Source of the DNA: Haliclona indistincta
Lineage: Eukaryota > Porifera > Demospongiae > Haplosclerida > Chalinidae
Reading direction: 5' to 3'
Length of the DNA: 64,000 nt
Assembly (NCBI GenBank): GCA_964017065.1
Contig: OZ024787.1
Location: forward strand, 8,231,899-8,295,898
Position 1 is the stretch's first letter. Each line of letters begins with the position of its first letter. This document shows positions 21,801-33,800 of this stretch, piece after piece. The notes beneath the pieces are model-generated. The model saw nothing but the letters and a program-made list of their open reading frames with translations. It was not told the DNA's origin and made no database searches. Made by a program: the position numbers and the translations under genes.

Positions 21801-24053
21801 CAGTACACAGGAGGGACACTGATGTGGAGGAGAGAGAGGAGAGGATCAGTCACTTGAATAAAGTAATCAGATCACAGCTGCTTGTGTTTGAGTGTGTGTG
21901 AGTGTGTGTTGTCTTATCAATTAAATTAATTTGACAGGAACTTGAGGAAATGAGGAGAGAAATAGAGTTGAGGTCTGATATTATTATCAATTTATTCATC
22001 TCTCTCTTATTGTTTTGAATAGAGAAAATGAAGACCTCAAACTTAGACGCAAACTTTTGGCCAAAACTGTTGAACATGATGAGGCTATCAAGAGCAATTC
22101 TGAGGTAAAGCTAAGTACATCCTCACATTTATCTTCAATAAGAATTTCTGGTTTACAACACAAATAAAGTAACAAGATGGGACAATTCTTGCAGAAGTAA
22201 AAGTTCCAAGTACATCCCCACAGCAGCTTGGCATAGTCCTGGACAACTTTCAAGTTCAGTGATGAATTATCATGGCCCAAGTAATGATGGCCTTATCAAG
22301 TGCAGCCCAGTTTTAGTTAATAACCAAGACTTTAGACTTCAGTATAATTATTATGTCAGGAGGGTATAATTCCTATAGCGCTCGCTCTCATAATGCGCTT
22401 CTGATTTTGTGCAAGCCATGTAGGGATACACTTTTGCAAGAATCATCCCATCTTGTTCTTTTCTCTTTATAGTTTTGTTCCTTAACTTTTTCAGTCGTCA
22501 ACTCATCATCCCTGCAATTCGACAGTTTTTTTTTAACTTTTTGGAATCACAATGTCAAACTTTGTTGTGTATGCCATTATTTTTGATCTTAGGTTTACTT
22601 TTTGGGCCAATTAAAATGTAGCCACAGTCACCCACAGCTGCAGAATTTACTTAAATAGTGCAGTTTCAAGATAATCACAATAATTTACTTGATGTGTAAT
22701 TTTGCAGTTGTCTTCTCGAATTGTGAACATCACTCACCAGTTGAAGGACAAAGAAGACGAGATCCGTGAACTAGAAGCTCAGTGAGTGGCACATGACTAT
22801 GTGATGTGTTGTGAAGTGACTGATTATAGATTAATGAGTCTAGAGGACACCATAGTGAATCTTCAGAGTGACTGGAGAGCAGCTGAAAACCCAAACAGTG
22901 CCTTTTTGAAATCAGGTACATGTAGTTAGCTCAATGACAGCATTAATTGCAGTAGATGACAAAGTTTTCTGTTTCGTATTTGTACGATGATTGTTATTAC
23001 AATTGTTTGAAATGGTATCAGATTACTAGAAGTTGCCTCAGTACAAGAAGAGTGCTTCAAGTGAGATGACTTCGAGCAATCCGATTGTACGACAATAGCT
23101 GTTTTGAACGCTTGTAGTGCGATCGTTGTACAAATATGAAGATGGAAAATTTTTGTCCTCTATTGTTAGTAGTAGTTATTTTACTGCTTTTATAAGTTTG
23201 CCTGTAGTTTATTACTAGAATTGTTACTGCAGAGTCTTCGTTGCCTGCAAAATCAGAGACATTCACACAATTACCACAACCTCGTGGAATGGTCATCTCA
23301 CAGAAAGGTCACCTCATTGTGACTGAATGGGATCGTATCAATATCATCGATCTTAATAATAGAGCAGTGATTAAGGCATTCGGACAGTATGGTTCAGGAA
23401 AAAGAGAATTCATTTTTCCAAATGGAATTTCAATGACTCAAGATGGCCACATCATTGTAGCTGACTATAACAATGATCGCTTACAAGTGTTGACAGTAGA
23501 GGGTGCTTTTGTAGCTGCTGTTGGCTCTGAAGGATCTCAACCACTTCAGTTTGCTAGGCCATGTGACATAGCCGTTCATCATGATGGAAAAATTTTTGTC
23601 ACTGACCGACTAAACAATCGTGTCCAGGTCCTCAATCCTGATCTGAGCTACTCACATTCCTTTGGTAGCAAAGGCGTCAAACGAGGAGAACTTAATGATC
23701 CACGTGGAATAGCTATTGATCAGGATGGAATGGTTTATGTCAGTGACTATGGCAACCACCGAATTCAAAAGTTTACCCCCGAGGGTAGCTTTTTATCTAC
23801 TTTTGACAACAATGGAACACGAGGCCTCTTTACTCCATATGGTTTGTGTATTGACAGTAATAACATACTTTATGTTGCGAACAGGCTCTACCATACAGTG
23901 TGTGTTTATAATACTAGTGGACAGTTTCTAGGATACATTGGTAATAGTGATGGCAGTAGTTTTGATGATCCCAGATTTATAATTTCAAATAATGGTAGGT
24001 TATACATTAGTGAGAGCAATGTAGTGAGTTCCTACAAGTGCTACCAAGAGTAA
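18875..24053 (+). CDS. Death domain - conserved helical region - coiled coil - NHL propeller protein
   Basis: Thirteen exons: 18875-18884, 18935-19225, 19314-20080, 20142-20160, 21079-21396, 21451-21501, 21608-21712, 21759-21862, 21938-21972, 22023-22104, 22708-22781, 22830-22915, 23233-24053. All phases agree and give 920 residues. Exon 1 encodes only Met-Ser-Asp plus one base. Exon 2 is a Death domain (LENWFLFGAMLSLP, CKLDMLQYWLDNK). Exon 3 holds a Pro/Ser linker and a conserved region of about 210 residues (core LKQTTVLEFQRAVVSRVEP). Exon 5 is a second helical bundle (LVEAVSDPDTCHSL) that may be another death-fold. Exons 6-12 form a coiled coil. Exon 13 is an NHL-repeat six-blade propeller (about residues 650-920, with repeated VADYNNDRLQV-type strands). 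It looks like a TRIM-NHL relative without RING or B-box, probably an innate-immune or death-pathway adaptor. Exon 5 shares near-identical sequence with the gene at 61429. Confidence 0.87.
20220..21078. other. Intron 4 with probable transposon remnant
   Basis: Contains a segment beginning near 20338 (TTAACCCTTTAAGGCC) with a small hairpin GCGGCTTTAGCCGC and an inverse-like end near 20930 (AAGAGTTAACTC). A similar start occurs at 55990 inside the inserted DNA of the pseudogene, so it belongs to a dispersed family. A 24-base unit ending in TTGATCAGTTATTAGTGA is tandemly duplicated at the acceptor of exon 5 (about 21045-21090). Confidence 0.5.
22105..22707. repeat. Inverted-repeat element in intron 10
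   Basis: The left part near 22170-22217 (ACAAGATGGGACAATTCTTG) is mirrored near 22423-22457 (CAAGAATCATCCCATCTTGT). The same words form the arms of the foldback element at 56643-57230, so the two belong to one family; this copy is older and more decayed. Confidence 0.65.
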
Positions 24054-25137
24054 AATCATCATAATTTTATTTCTGCTATATTTTTTATAAACAGAACTTT
24101 CGAAAAACACCATTAGTTTGTTTTTATTATAGTCTTAAGGTTCATGGTAACTCAGCTTGTGATATGACTCGGTATGTACACAAGTACATGTTGTATGTTG
24201 GCAAAAAATTATAATAATTTATTTTATTGTTGATGTTCGAATCCGACACACATGATTATATTATCCAACACATGTTGCATACTCATTGTTATGCAAACTG
24301 TTTAGTTTCATGACATGTCTTTATTCATCACTGATTAATGAAGTTGACAAACCATCAGTCAATTGCAACTGAAACCATTTTAACAAGGTTTTTGTTTAGT
24401 GTTGCAACCTGGTTATTTGATAGCTATGTCTCACTGTGACGGTAAAATGTGATACACTCTTAGTAGTTGTACAATGAACAGTGTATAGTTATAGTCAGAC
24501 TAAAAGCATGCATATAATTCTTTCTGGTACAATAAATTCTACACAGTTATGATGATGCTTTTGAAGGTAGCTGTAGTTAATATTCAGAGAAGAGGTCATG
24601 CACATGACCACAGTCTTTTTTCCTCTTTCCTCTTATTGTTTCGGTTAAACTTGGTTCTCCCCAGGCATCCTGGATTCTGAGCTACTTATTCCAAATTAAA
24701 TTTTAAAATCTTTTGCTGCGACTGCAATCATCATGGTGGTGGTGTTGCCATAATTATTTCCATCTCCAATTCCTCTCCTTACTAATTTTTCTTCAACCAT
24801 CACCGTCTTATCATATTATGCACTTCCATTGTCCTCCCAGCTCTCTTTCTGCTTTAATCCACACTATTGGAGAGCACTGAACTAGCAGTGATTTATACAT
24901 AGCGGTACTTGAGTCAGGGAACGACACAACCTATAAGTGGTGATGGTTACTAGTGCCAACCATTTTGCATTGTCTATATTATTTGTAGAGCATAATAAAC
25001 AGTTGTGAAAATAAACGCAGTAGGGAGTTGTCAAAATAAACGTAAAGTTGTTCATTGTACATTATTGGATGTATCTATTGGATAGATGTAGCCTGCATGG
25101 TCATTGAAAGTACATCTAAAACTAAAAATAGACAATA
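24054..25137. other. Intergenic region; from 24541 a duplicated receptor upstream region
   Basis: 24054-24540 shows nothing recognisable. From about 24541 to 25137 the sequence is a close paralogue of 52383-53046 (and its beginning of 44961-45098), so the upstream DNA was copied together with the beta-helix gene. It probably includes the gene's promoter. Confidence 0.75.
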
Positions 25138-28100
25138 ATGCATCTGTTATTATATACAACATCCATAATTATACATTCAGTATGCAAATTACAAATAATT
25201 GTTATTGTCAAGTTGATGCAGCTTAAGATGCAGCAAGCTTTAGCATCTCTTCTCTGCTTGAGCTGCTGTGTTTCTGCCATAGAGATAGTCATCTCAGTGA
25301 AAGGGAGTGACACTCCATCTTGTCTTGATGAACAACTGATCTTCTGTCAGTCTTTGGTCAATGTCTCTAAATATGTGACTGATCACAAACTCAACAATGT
25401 AACCATCAGGATCAATGACACTAACTACAGTCTTCAAAGAGTAGCTAATTTCAGTGAAGTAGAGAACATTACCATTACTGGGAAAGGTCGCTCACTATCA
25501 CACATCAACTGCAGCATCTCTGAAGCAGGAATAGCCTTTGATCGCTCTGCAAATATTACCCTCAAAGACTTCACTATCAGTAACTGTGGAGCTACCATTG
25601 TCAACACAAACAGTAATCTCACTGGCAATGGCACAGCCATTCAAATCATTGACTGCTTTGATGTCAATGTGTCATACATTGTGGTACTCAGGAGCATTAG
25701 TCAAGGTCTTACGTTTATCAACACCGGATCAATGGTGCGAGTGACTGACTCTCATTTCATCAACAACACAGTCTCTCGGTCCCAATGGTTGGGAGGTGGT
25801 GCTTTACAAATACTTTTTTATGGAACAGAAGATCTAAACACTAACACTGAATATGTCATTGCCGATAGTTTATTCCTGAACAACAATGCTTCCACACGCA
25901 GTGTGAAAGAACACGATATTTTTAATTCCAAGTACTGTGAAAGAGGTGGTGGAATTCGTATCATTCTTTTTGACAATGTTTGCAGTAATAGCAACATTAC
26001 GCTGGACAATAATACATTGGAAGGCAATACTGCTGTTTTTGGTGGTGGAGCACTGATCAGTGTGAGCGGTACTACTTCACATGACAAGATTCAAATTTTG
26101 AATAACTACTTCATTGGTAACAAAGTACTGGCAGGTGGAGGTGGTCTTGATGTGGGACATACCACTCACAAGAAGGGTGTTTACCCAACTTACAATACCA
26201 TCTGTATTTCGCAATCTTACTTCGTGAACAACTCTGCTTCATTTGGTGGTGGATTGTCTATGTTTGTTGCTTCTGTTGGCTTCTACGATAAACATGCTAA
26301 CAATGATATTTCATGCACAAAGTGCCATTTTGATACCAACACAGCGAACGGTGGAGCAGCTGTCAACATTGGTCAAGACATCTTTAAAAACAATGGAGCA
26401 CAGTTTATAGGTACTTTTCAATTTACCGACAGTTCTTTCGAGAATAACATGGTGATTTTTAGCAGCAGTGTATTGGATAATTTACCAAGGAGCAATGGTG
26501 CATCTGATGGTAGTGGAGCTTTCTTTGTTTCTGAAGTGGAAGTTCACTTTGAAGGCAATACAAGTTTTATAGGAAACAATGGTACAGCATTGTATCTTGA
26601 TTCAACTACGGCTATATTTGGTCCTAACAGCACTGTGTATTTTATCAATAACTCTGGCTACCAAGGAGGAGCGATTCTCTTGTTTGGAAAGTCGGTTATG
26701 TACGTTGGCAATATTGGTTCTTTTCACTTTTATGACAACACAGCCACAAAGGTTGGTGGAGCAATTTGTGCCTTAACTGGAGGCAAGCACGTTTTCTCTT
26801 ACATGAAAACTTGCTTTTTGAATGTCTGGCATTATAAAAATGTTTCATCAGATTTTTCTTTTCATTTTCGTAACAACTCGGCTATCATCGGTGATGATAT
26901 TTATGCAACGTCCATATCATCTTGCAACATGTTGTGCAGTAGACAGATAGATGGTTCTGATGTAAATGATACAGATCCTTTCTTTACACATGATTGCTAT
27001 GGAAATTTTACTCTCAGCAGCTCAAGTGTTACACACAACATTGCCACATCACCCGTAAAAATGACAATTTCTTTCAAAGATGTGGTCATGCCTGGTATAG
27101 CAGCTAAATTAAAAATAGTACAATATGATGAAGTAGGAGGTGATGTCAGTCAGTTATTTCCACTCACGGCTAAGGTACAAAGTTCAAACCACAATGCCAA
27201 AGTTCACAAAGCATCTACCGCTGTCACTAGCAACTCAATCGTCTTGTTGGGTGTGCCTGGAGATGAAGGAGAATTATTGTTCGAAAGTCAATCAATTAGA
27301 CATGTCATAAGATTTAATCTGTCCCATTGTGGTCCTGGATATGTACATGAAGGAAAAAGATGTCATTGTTCAAAGAACTACTCTAAGATACATTGTGAAC
27401 CAGAAAAGTTTGCTGCAATAGCAAGTAACTATTGGGCAGGATACATCATCAATGGAAATGACAGCATTGCAACACAGTATAATCTGTATACAGGTGTTTG
27501 TCTTGCTGAATTTTGCAACCCTCCATTAGAACACTGCAATGATGATGACCTGCTGTGCAAGTTACCTGCTTCACCTGATGCAAAAATGCTTGAAGAACGG
27601 ATTTGTGGAGAAAGCAGGCATGGACGCCTGTGTGGAAGATGTGTTTCAAATAAGTCAGTATACTATCATTCTGATAGCTTATTATGTGGTGACAACACGT
27701 ACTGTCAGTATGGTGTCCCTATGTACATTGCCTTAGAGCTGCTTCCAGTGACTGTCATATTCCTAATTATCTTGCTCTTCAACATCAGCCTTACTTCAGG
27801 AGCTGTCTACAGCTTCGTCTTTTATGTTCAGATCATGTCAAGTATCACAATAACAGCATTTGGAACAATCCGTATAAAGGACCACATTACAAAAGGTGTA
27901 GTAAATTTTATTCAAGTATTTCTAGGTGTCTTCTCCTTTGAAATCCGCAGTGGTCCTCCTCTGGAATTCTGTATTGTTCAGACTAAGAGTATTATGACTT
28001 TATTCATGATCAAATATGGCACACTGGCATATGCCTTATTGTTGGTTTTAGGAACTATTTTGATCATGAAAATGCACTCGTGTTATAGCTGTGTGAAGCT

Positions 28101-28968
28101 GTGCAGACGATGTGGCAGGAGGAACATAAGAGGGTCTATAGTGGATGGACTGTCAGCATTCCTTGTGCTGTGCTACTATCGATGTGCTATTGTAACATCT
28201 CGTATACTTACTCCCTCACAACTGTATGGTATAAATGGAACATCGCATTTACGCGTTGCATTGTTTGATGGTGAGCTATATTACCTCAAGGGACACCATC
28301 TGTTGTATGCTGTGCCTGCCTTTCTTTGTATTATCTTCATCTTGATTCCTCCACCAACTATCCTCATTCTGGAACCCATTCTCACTAAGCTGTTCGGCAT
28401 GAACTGCTTCACAAGTACACCACCAAAGTGGTACTACAACAAGCTACGGCTGAAACTAATGCCATTTCTTGACTCCTTCCAGGCTTGCTTCAAAGACAGA
28501 CATCGCTACTTTGCTGGACTATACTTTCTTTATCGTCTGCTTTTTCCAATTCTTGGCATATTTGTCCAAGGTCCGCAATATTATTATGGCTTTGCAGTCT
28601 GTTTGTTCATGTTCATTCTTCTGTTTCACATAATTCTTCAACCGTATAAGAAAAGATGGCACACTTTGTTGGAGATATCTCTCTTTATCAACATCATATT
28701 TCTGTTAACAATCACTCTTTATAATTTTGCTTACTACAAGTCTAACGGAACAGACCTCATCATTGCTCAATTGATATTGATCTTTCTTTCCATCGGATAC
28801 ATGGTTGTTTACATAACCATTAAGATATACCAATTGTCTTCGCTAAAGATGAAGAAGAATACAGCAAGAGTCAGTCGTGAATGCTCAGAATTTAATGACA
28901 GTCTTCCTTACCGTCTTCTCAATGATAACAATGAAGTCACTATCAGCAACAGCTATAATACATTTTGA
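25138..28968 (+). CDS. Beta-helix ectodomain / multi-span membrane protein (receptor-like), intact copy
   Basis: Single open exon, 1276 residues from the first ATG. The likelier start is Met at 25228 (MQQALASLLCLSCCVSA), a good signal peptide. Residues about 60-650 are an extracellular right-handed parallel beta-helix. It has many N-glycosylation sites and recurrent G-G-G-A/L and F-x-N-N turns (FGGGALISV, GGGLDVG, FGGGLSMF, GGAICAL), resembling chlamydial Pmp repeats. Two Cys-rich juxtamembrane modules follow at about 730-760 and 790-850 (CGESRHGRLCGRC). Then about ten hydrophobic spans run from about 863 to 1230, and a short polar cytoplasmic tail ends the protein. Such proteins are numerous in sponges as far as I recall; no ligand is known. 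Possible roles are surface recognition or transport. Upstream and downstream DNA is duplicated around 53047-58714. Confidence 0.85.
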   Translation: MHLLLYTTSIIIHSVCKLQIIVIVKLMQLKMQQALASLLCLSCCVSAIEIVISVKGSDTPSCLDEQLIFCQSLVNVSKYVTDHKLNNVTIRINDTNYSLQRVANFSEVENITITGKGRSLSHINCSISEAGIAFDRSANITLKDFTISNCGATIVNTNSNLTGNGTAIQIIDCFDVNVSYIVVLRSISQGLTFINTGSMVRVTDSHFINNTVSRSQWLGGGALQILFYGTEDLNTNTEYVIADSLFLNNNASTRSVKEHDIFNSKYCERGGGIRIILFDNVCSNSNITLDNNTLEGNTAVFGGGALISVSGTTSHDKIQILNNYFIGNKVLAGGGGLDVGHTTHKKGVYPTYNTICISQSYFVNNSASFGGGLSMFVASVGFYDKHANNDISCTKCHFDTNTANGGAAVNIGQDIFKNNGAQFIGTFQFTDSSFENNMVIFSSSVLDNLPRSNGASDGSGAFFVSEVEVHFEGNTSFIGNNGTALYLDSTTAIFGPNSTVYFINNSGYQGGAILLFGKSVMYVGNIGSFHFYDNTATKVGGAICALTGGKHVFSYMKTCFLNVWHYKNVSSDFSFHFRNNSAIIGDDIYATSISSCNMLCSRQIDGSDVNDTDPFFTHDCYGNFTLSSSSVTHNIATSPVKMTISFKDVVMPGIAAKLKIVQYDEVGGDVSQLFPLTAKVQSSNHNAKVHKASTAVTSNSIVLLGVPGDEGELLFESQSIRHVIRFNLSHCGPGYVHEGKRCHCSKNYSKIHCEPEKFAAIASNYWAGYIINGNDSIATQYNLYTGVCLAEFCNPPLEHCNDDDLLCKLPASPDAKMLEERICGESRHGRLCGRCVSNKSVYYHSDSLLCGDNTYCQYGVPMYIALELLPVTVIFLIILLFNISLTSGAVYSFVFYVQIMSSITITAFGTIRIKDHITKGVVNFIQVFLGVFSFEIRSGPPLEFCIVQTKSIMTLFMIKYGTLAYALLLVLGTILIMKMHSCYSCVKLCRRCGRRNIRGSIVDGLSAFLVLCYYRCAIVTSRILTPSQLYGINGTSHLRVALFDGELYYLKGHHLLYAVPAFLCIIFILIPPPTILILEPILTKLFGMNCFTSTPPKWYYNKLRLKLMPFLDSFQACFKDRHRYFAGLYFLYRLLFPILGIFVQGPQYYYGFAVCLFMFILLFHIILQPYKKRWHTLLEISLFINIIFLLTITLYNFAYYKSNGTDLIIAQLILIFLSIGYMVVYITIKIYQLSSLKMKKNTARVSRECSEFNDSLPYRLLNDNNEVTISNSYNTF

Positions 28969-30871
28969 GAGTTTACAACAACACTTTCTTTTCACTCAGT
29001 GCTTGTCAAAAGCATTTCAAAATGCACAAACAGTTACACGTAGTCAAATAGATACATACAGTTAATGTCATTACTGAGAATTAATTTTGTGTGTATGTAC
29101 TGTATTTAGTTGCATTATAAATTTTCTTCTAGAACAAGCAGATTGTACTTTAATTTTTGTCCTTCTCTAAATTAATTTGTGTTTAAATCTCATCATGCAG
29201 AGCGGGCGTGGAATAAGCATTCTATCGCAAGAACTGAATTGCTCAGTATACATAACTGCATGACATTCACTATTTCAGTCAATGCACTTAGAGGAGAGAG
29301 TGTTGTCATAAAGTTAGTATATGCAGTTAGTTGCCGTCTGTATGTTCATCATAATGACTAGTTATACCATAATTATTATAGTGCATTCAACTTTCAGGTT
29401 CATTCAATATTATAAATAATTAACCACACCCAGCTGGTGTAACGCCTTAATGTCACACTAGTGAGGTAACTCTGCACGTATAGTGGTCGCATGTTTACTC
29501 TTTTGTTACATTGACTGTGTACAGCTAGCGTACACTAAGCAGTGTACATCCACCATTGCTAAAGTACAGCAGTCACTCCAACCAATGCATGCAGCAAAGG
29601 TTATTAAAATGATAGAGCAACTCAAAAAAAGAGACAAGACGAGTTTGTAGCAAAAATAAAAAAATTGTCATCTCGCAGGAGACAGCTCTCTGTTGATCTG
29701 CAGTCCGCCCTCACTAAGGTAAAAGATAAGTTGGATCGTTACTCATCAAGCCGATATTTCCAGTCAGACCAGGCCATCCATGCACTGATTGTGCCCCTCA
29801 GTCGTCATCCACCACCCTCTAACATGATTGCAATGAAATCCAGGTAGAGGTAATTACTTGGGCATGAAATAGAGACAAGAGGATTCTTACACTTCAACCT
29901 TGTTAGTAATAATTATGGCTTACAGAAAATGCAGGAAATATACTTAGAGGAAAAGAGTTGTTTCATCGAGAGGGGGAACCCCGAATATAGGGAAATTTCT
30001 CTCCCTACTAAGCCAGCTTCCTCTCGAAATTTTAATAATCAATCAACAATTATTGTTAGCATCACAATAGCAATTTTTTTGTGTCTTTTAGGGCGTGGTA
30101 CGTATAGCTCCATGATCTAATGCAGATTGGTGTTCCAGTGCCTCGTACTATATAATGCTTATGAAGCGTATTATTATGCAAATCTCTAGACAAGCATGCG
30201 TAACTAGCTACAAGTTCGATTTATCTCAATTAGTGATTTTATATCATCTGTCAGTGGTGTTATAATGTCAACAATATCTAGTTAAACCATGCTTGCCTAA
30301 CCATTAGGATTATTATGACTAAACACTGCCTGTAGGTACTCCACTCCATCCTGACCAGTCAAGTAGTGGGTTATGTGTTTTCTTGTAGGCCAGACATTCT
30401 TGGGTTTCCACCCCGGAACGTCTGGTTCACGAAACTATGGCAGGCTAGTAATATGTGGGTGCAAGTGATGATACAAAATAGATCCACTGGTGCTGCAATG
30501 CTACCAGTATGCTACATAAGTCTTAATTAAGTACTGTTGGAGGGGTGTATGAAAGATAAAGCATGAGATTTGATCCCGAGTGCTTTGTCAGTGGCTGCGT
30601 GCTGAACTGGCTTAATTGTAGGCTGAGAGACCGAGAGCCTGCATGAAGTCTTATACATGCAGCTACTGATGTGGGATGCATGGTCTATCACACAGTCAAT
30701 CGTGTTGTGTTATCATTCCGTGTTATCTCCTAGTTGGTTTACATTGTGAGCCATTGGCAGAATTCTTGTCAATAGTAATTATTTCATCATAAACTGTCAC
30801 GTTATTTCAGTGTCACACATACTAGTAGTCACTACTGTCTATAAACTATAGAACTATAGTACTCAACGAGA
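28969..30871. other. Intergenic region with duplicated flank and weak exon candidates
   Basis: 28969-29360 is a paralogue of 58715-59100 (part also at 45100-45310). 29665-29847 has an open coil-like frame (LQSALTKVKDKLDRY), and 29929-30120 has a frame with one hydrophobic span. Neither has support beyond being open, and both may be exon relics. 30172-30490 is a direct repeat of 34702-35000 beyond the minus-strand receptor gene. Confidence 0.45.
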
Positions 30872-33800
30872 TTAAGTATCAAACAGTAGTGGCTCTCTTA
30901 CTAACAACACTGGAGAGGAAGACTCAAGCTCATCGTGAGGATGAGGAAACTCCAGTACAAACTGATGCTCTCCTCTATGTGAGCCATAAACTATTGATAG
31001 TGGGGATCCTGAACGGGAAATGTCCTCTTCATTTTCATCTCCAACCAACTGAGGCAATTGCATGTTCTCTCGTCGATCAGTAAACCCTAATCTTCTCTTC
31101 ATCTTTTTGAGGTCAAAGCTCCACCAGAGGTGTATTGCTATGGTAACAAGACAGACAACAAAAGAGAGACTAGAAGAGATGATGATTGCCATATTTTGAT
31201 ATTTTATAGGTCCAATAAAACCAATAGCTAGAATAACAATGCTAAGGAAAAATATGTTGAGGAGGTAAAACACTTCAAGTGCACTTGAGTAAATACTTCT
31301 ATAGACACCTTTTGTGAAGAACCAAATTGATAAAAGCATTGATGAAAGCCAATTCTCCTGAAGTGAAAGAGAATGCCACAGTGACAGTCAGTCGCACTGT
31401 TAGAGTCACTCCTGTCCAGAATCGATACTTGTCTTTGTAAGGTCCTCCATAAGCATCCAACAGTGGCTTTAATTTCGCCACAGGATTCCACCTGTGCTGT
31501 GGGATACACTTGTCACTGTATCTCTCTAGCAGAGGAGCACACAACACTAAAACAGGATAAGCCAGTCCAATGACCAGGACACCACACGAGAAGACTACCA
31601 GAATAAGGTGTTTACCACTGCCATACTCAATGTTCCCATCGACACTCCACACTGTCAGTATACTGACATTGCATGGCAGTCGAGACATGGAAAGAGCATT
31701 AGTGACTGTGAGTAGGATTTTAGTGTAAGACATGAGAAACAGTGTAGCTAGTGCTGGGACAGCATGAGAGCCACACAACCTGCAAAGCCACACTGAGTAG
31801 CGGCAGCCTACAATAATACCACTTATGAGCAGGAACAGGTTAGCTGGAAAGACAAACTGTAGCCAAGTGTTCCAATATCCATCCAGTCCATTAAACAAAC
31901 ACACTTCAATACCCAGGTCAAGATTAAGCCATGAAATGAACTGGCTCACCACTGGAACGCTACCGTTTGAGAAGAAGAAAGCATCATTGAGCTTCACTAA
32001 ATTAGCATAGAACAGTAGACCATTGATAGTTCCGACAGAGACACTGAAGTTGAGGAACATCAACACAGCCACCAACAGTATGCCAGCAATGGCAAACACT
32101 GGCAACAAGAATAGATACCAGTTAGAGCAGCTACCACAGCAGTTGGATCCCAGCATGATACTAAGATGAGACTGGCATTGTCCACAGAGTATACCTGTTC
32201 TATTGGGCACACACTGACGATCTGGTGCCATGATGTCAAATGAGACATTAGATCGATTGCAGTAGTCAAAAGGACAATTAGTAGTACCTGTTATATGCTG
32301 AGTTTTGTTGATGTAGGCAAACCAACTGTTGCCTGATCTCGAAAACTTAAAAGGCTTGGCAGATAACAGGCATTGGACATTGCTCAACAAATGGCTACAT
32401 TGACATTGCCCTGAGATCTTAGTAAAGCCAACTGGACACTCTAATATGTTCACTCCAATAGACACACCCAATCCTTGTTCTACATTCTTCAATCTGATAT
32501 CAACCAGTGCTGTTGTTGAGGATGTGTTCTGTAGGAGAATGTGGATTTGGAAACATTTGATCTGATTCTGTCCATAGTATCGAACTATTGTCGCATGTTG
32601 AGCACTGACCTGCACATCACCAGGACTGGTACCACCATAGTATCCTACTGTGGCTATTGATGTGCTGATCTCTAGTCCTGGATATGTTTGTATGTGATGG
32701 GTCCTATCAGAGCAGTCTGGTAAATTGGTAGTGGTGTTACAGAAGCAAACCATGATGGGGTCAGATGACATAGAGGAGAGTCTGTCTGTGTTACTGAAAT
32801 GAAGATGTTTCTTGATCATGAGAGGAGTGTCAAAGTACCATGAGGTTTCATTAGGTTGTCCTATATGTTGTACATGTCGGTCATCACCATTAGTACAGCC
32901 CATCAGTATAGCACCATACATATCACTTCCTCCTTTTTGTGCTCTATTTCCTGAGAAGATCACTGAACTAAAAGTATTGTCAAACGAAATTGTACATATG
33001 GAGCCAACAATGTAATTTAAGATTGGTTGCTTCACAAATATTGCTCCGCCATGTCCATTAGCAGTGTTGTTATACAACATCAACGTACCACTGACGATAA
33101 TTTGAACAGTATTTTCAATTCTGATACCAGCTCCCTCGTCTGTGTTTCGGTTGTTTTGTATCACATTGCGACCACTGAAGAATATCGTACTTAAGTATAT
33201 CGGTCCATTGTTTTTAATAATAATGATTCCAGTCATGTTGTTGTGTGATATGGTTGAGTCTGAAATGTTAATGAAGTTGTTTTGTCCAAGTTCATAAGCA
33301 ATATAGATGACTGAGTCATCTCCTGTGTTATTTAAGAATGTACAGTTTGTGATTGATATGTTGGTGCTTAGTGCATGTACGATTGCAATTTCGGCGTCAC
33401 TTCTCTCAAACTGGCAATTCGTGAGTTCAACAGAAGAACCTCGAAAAGAAAATCCTATTGCTACTTTTCTGAATATTGCTTTGGTCTTCATGATCTCTAT
33501 AGTAGAACAGCAACCAGTGATCACCACTCCATTGAATGAGTGCGTCTCTGTGTGTGTAATACTTGAGTTGATAAAGGAAAATCGTGAATTGGCCAAGTTT
33601 TGATATCTTATCTCACTTTCATAATGACCATAATTTTCTGCTAAGTGTGTGTTTTCAAATCTGAAACTTGATTCAGTCTCAGCATAAATGTTCATTCCAC
33701 CACCAGACTGACTAGCATATCCATGAGAGATGAAGCAGTTGCTGATATTAATTATCACTTTGCTTTGAACTAATAGGTTTATTCCTAAATTGCCTCCATT

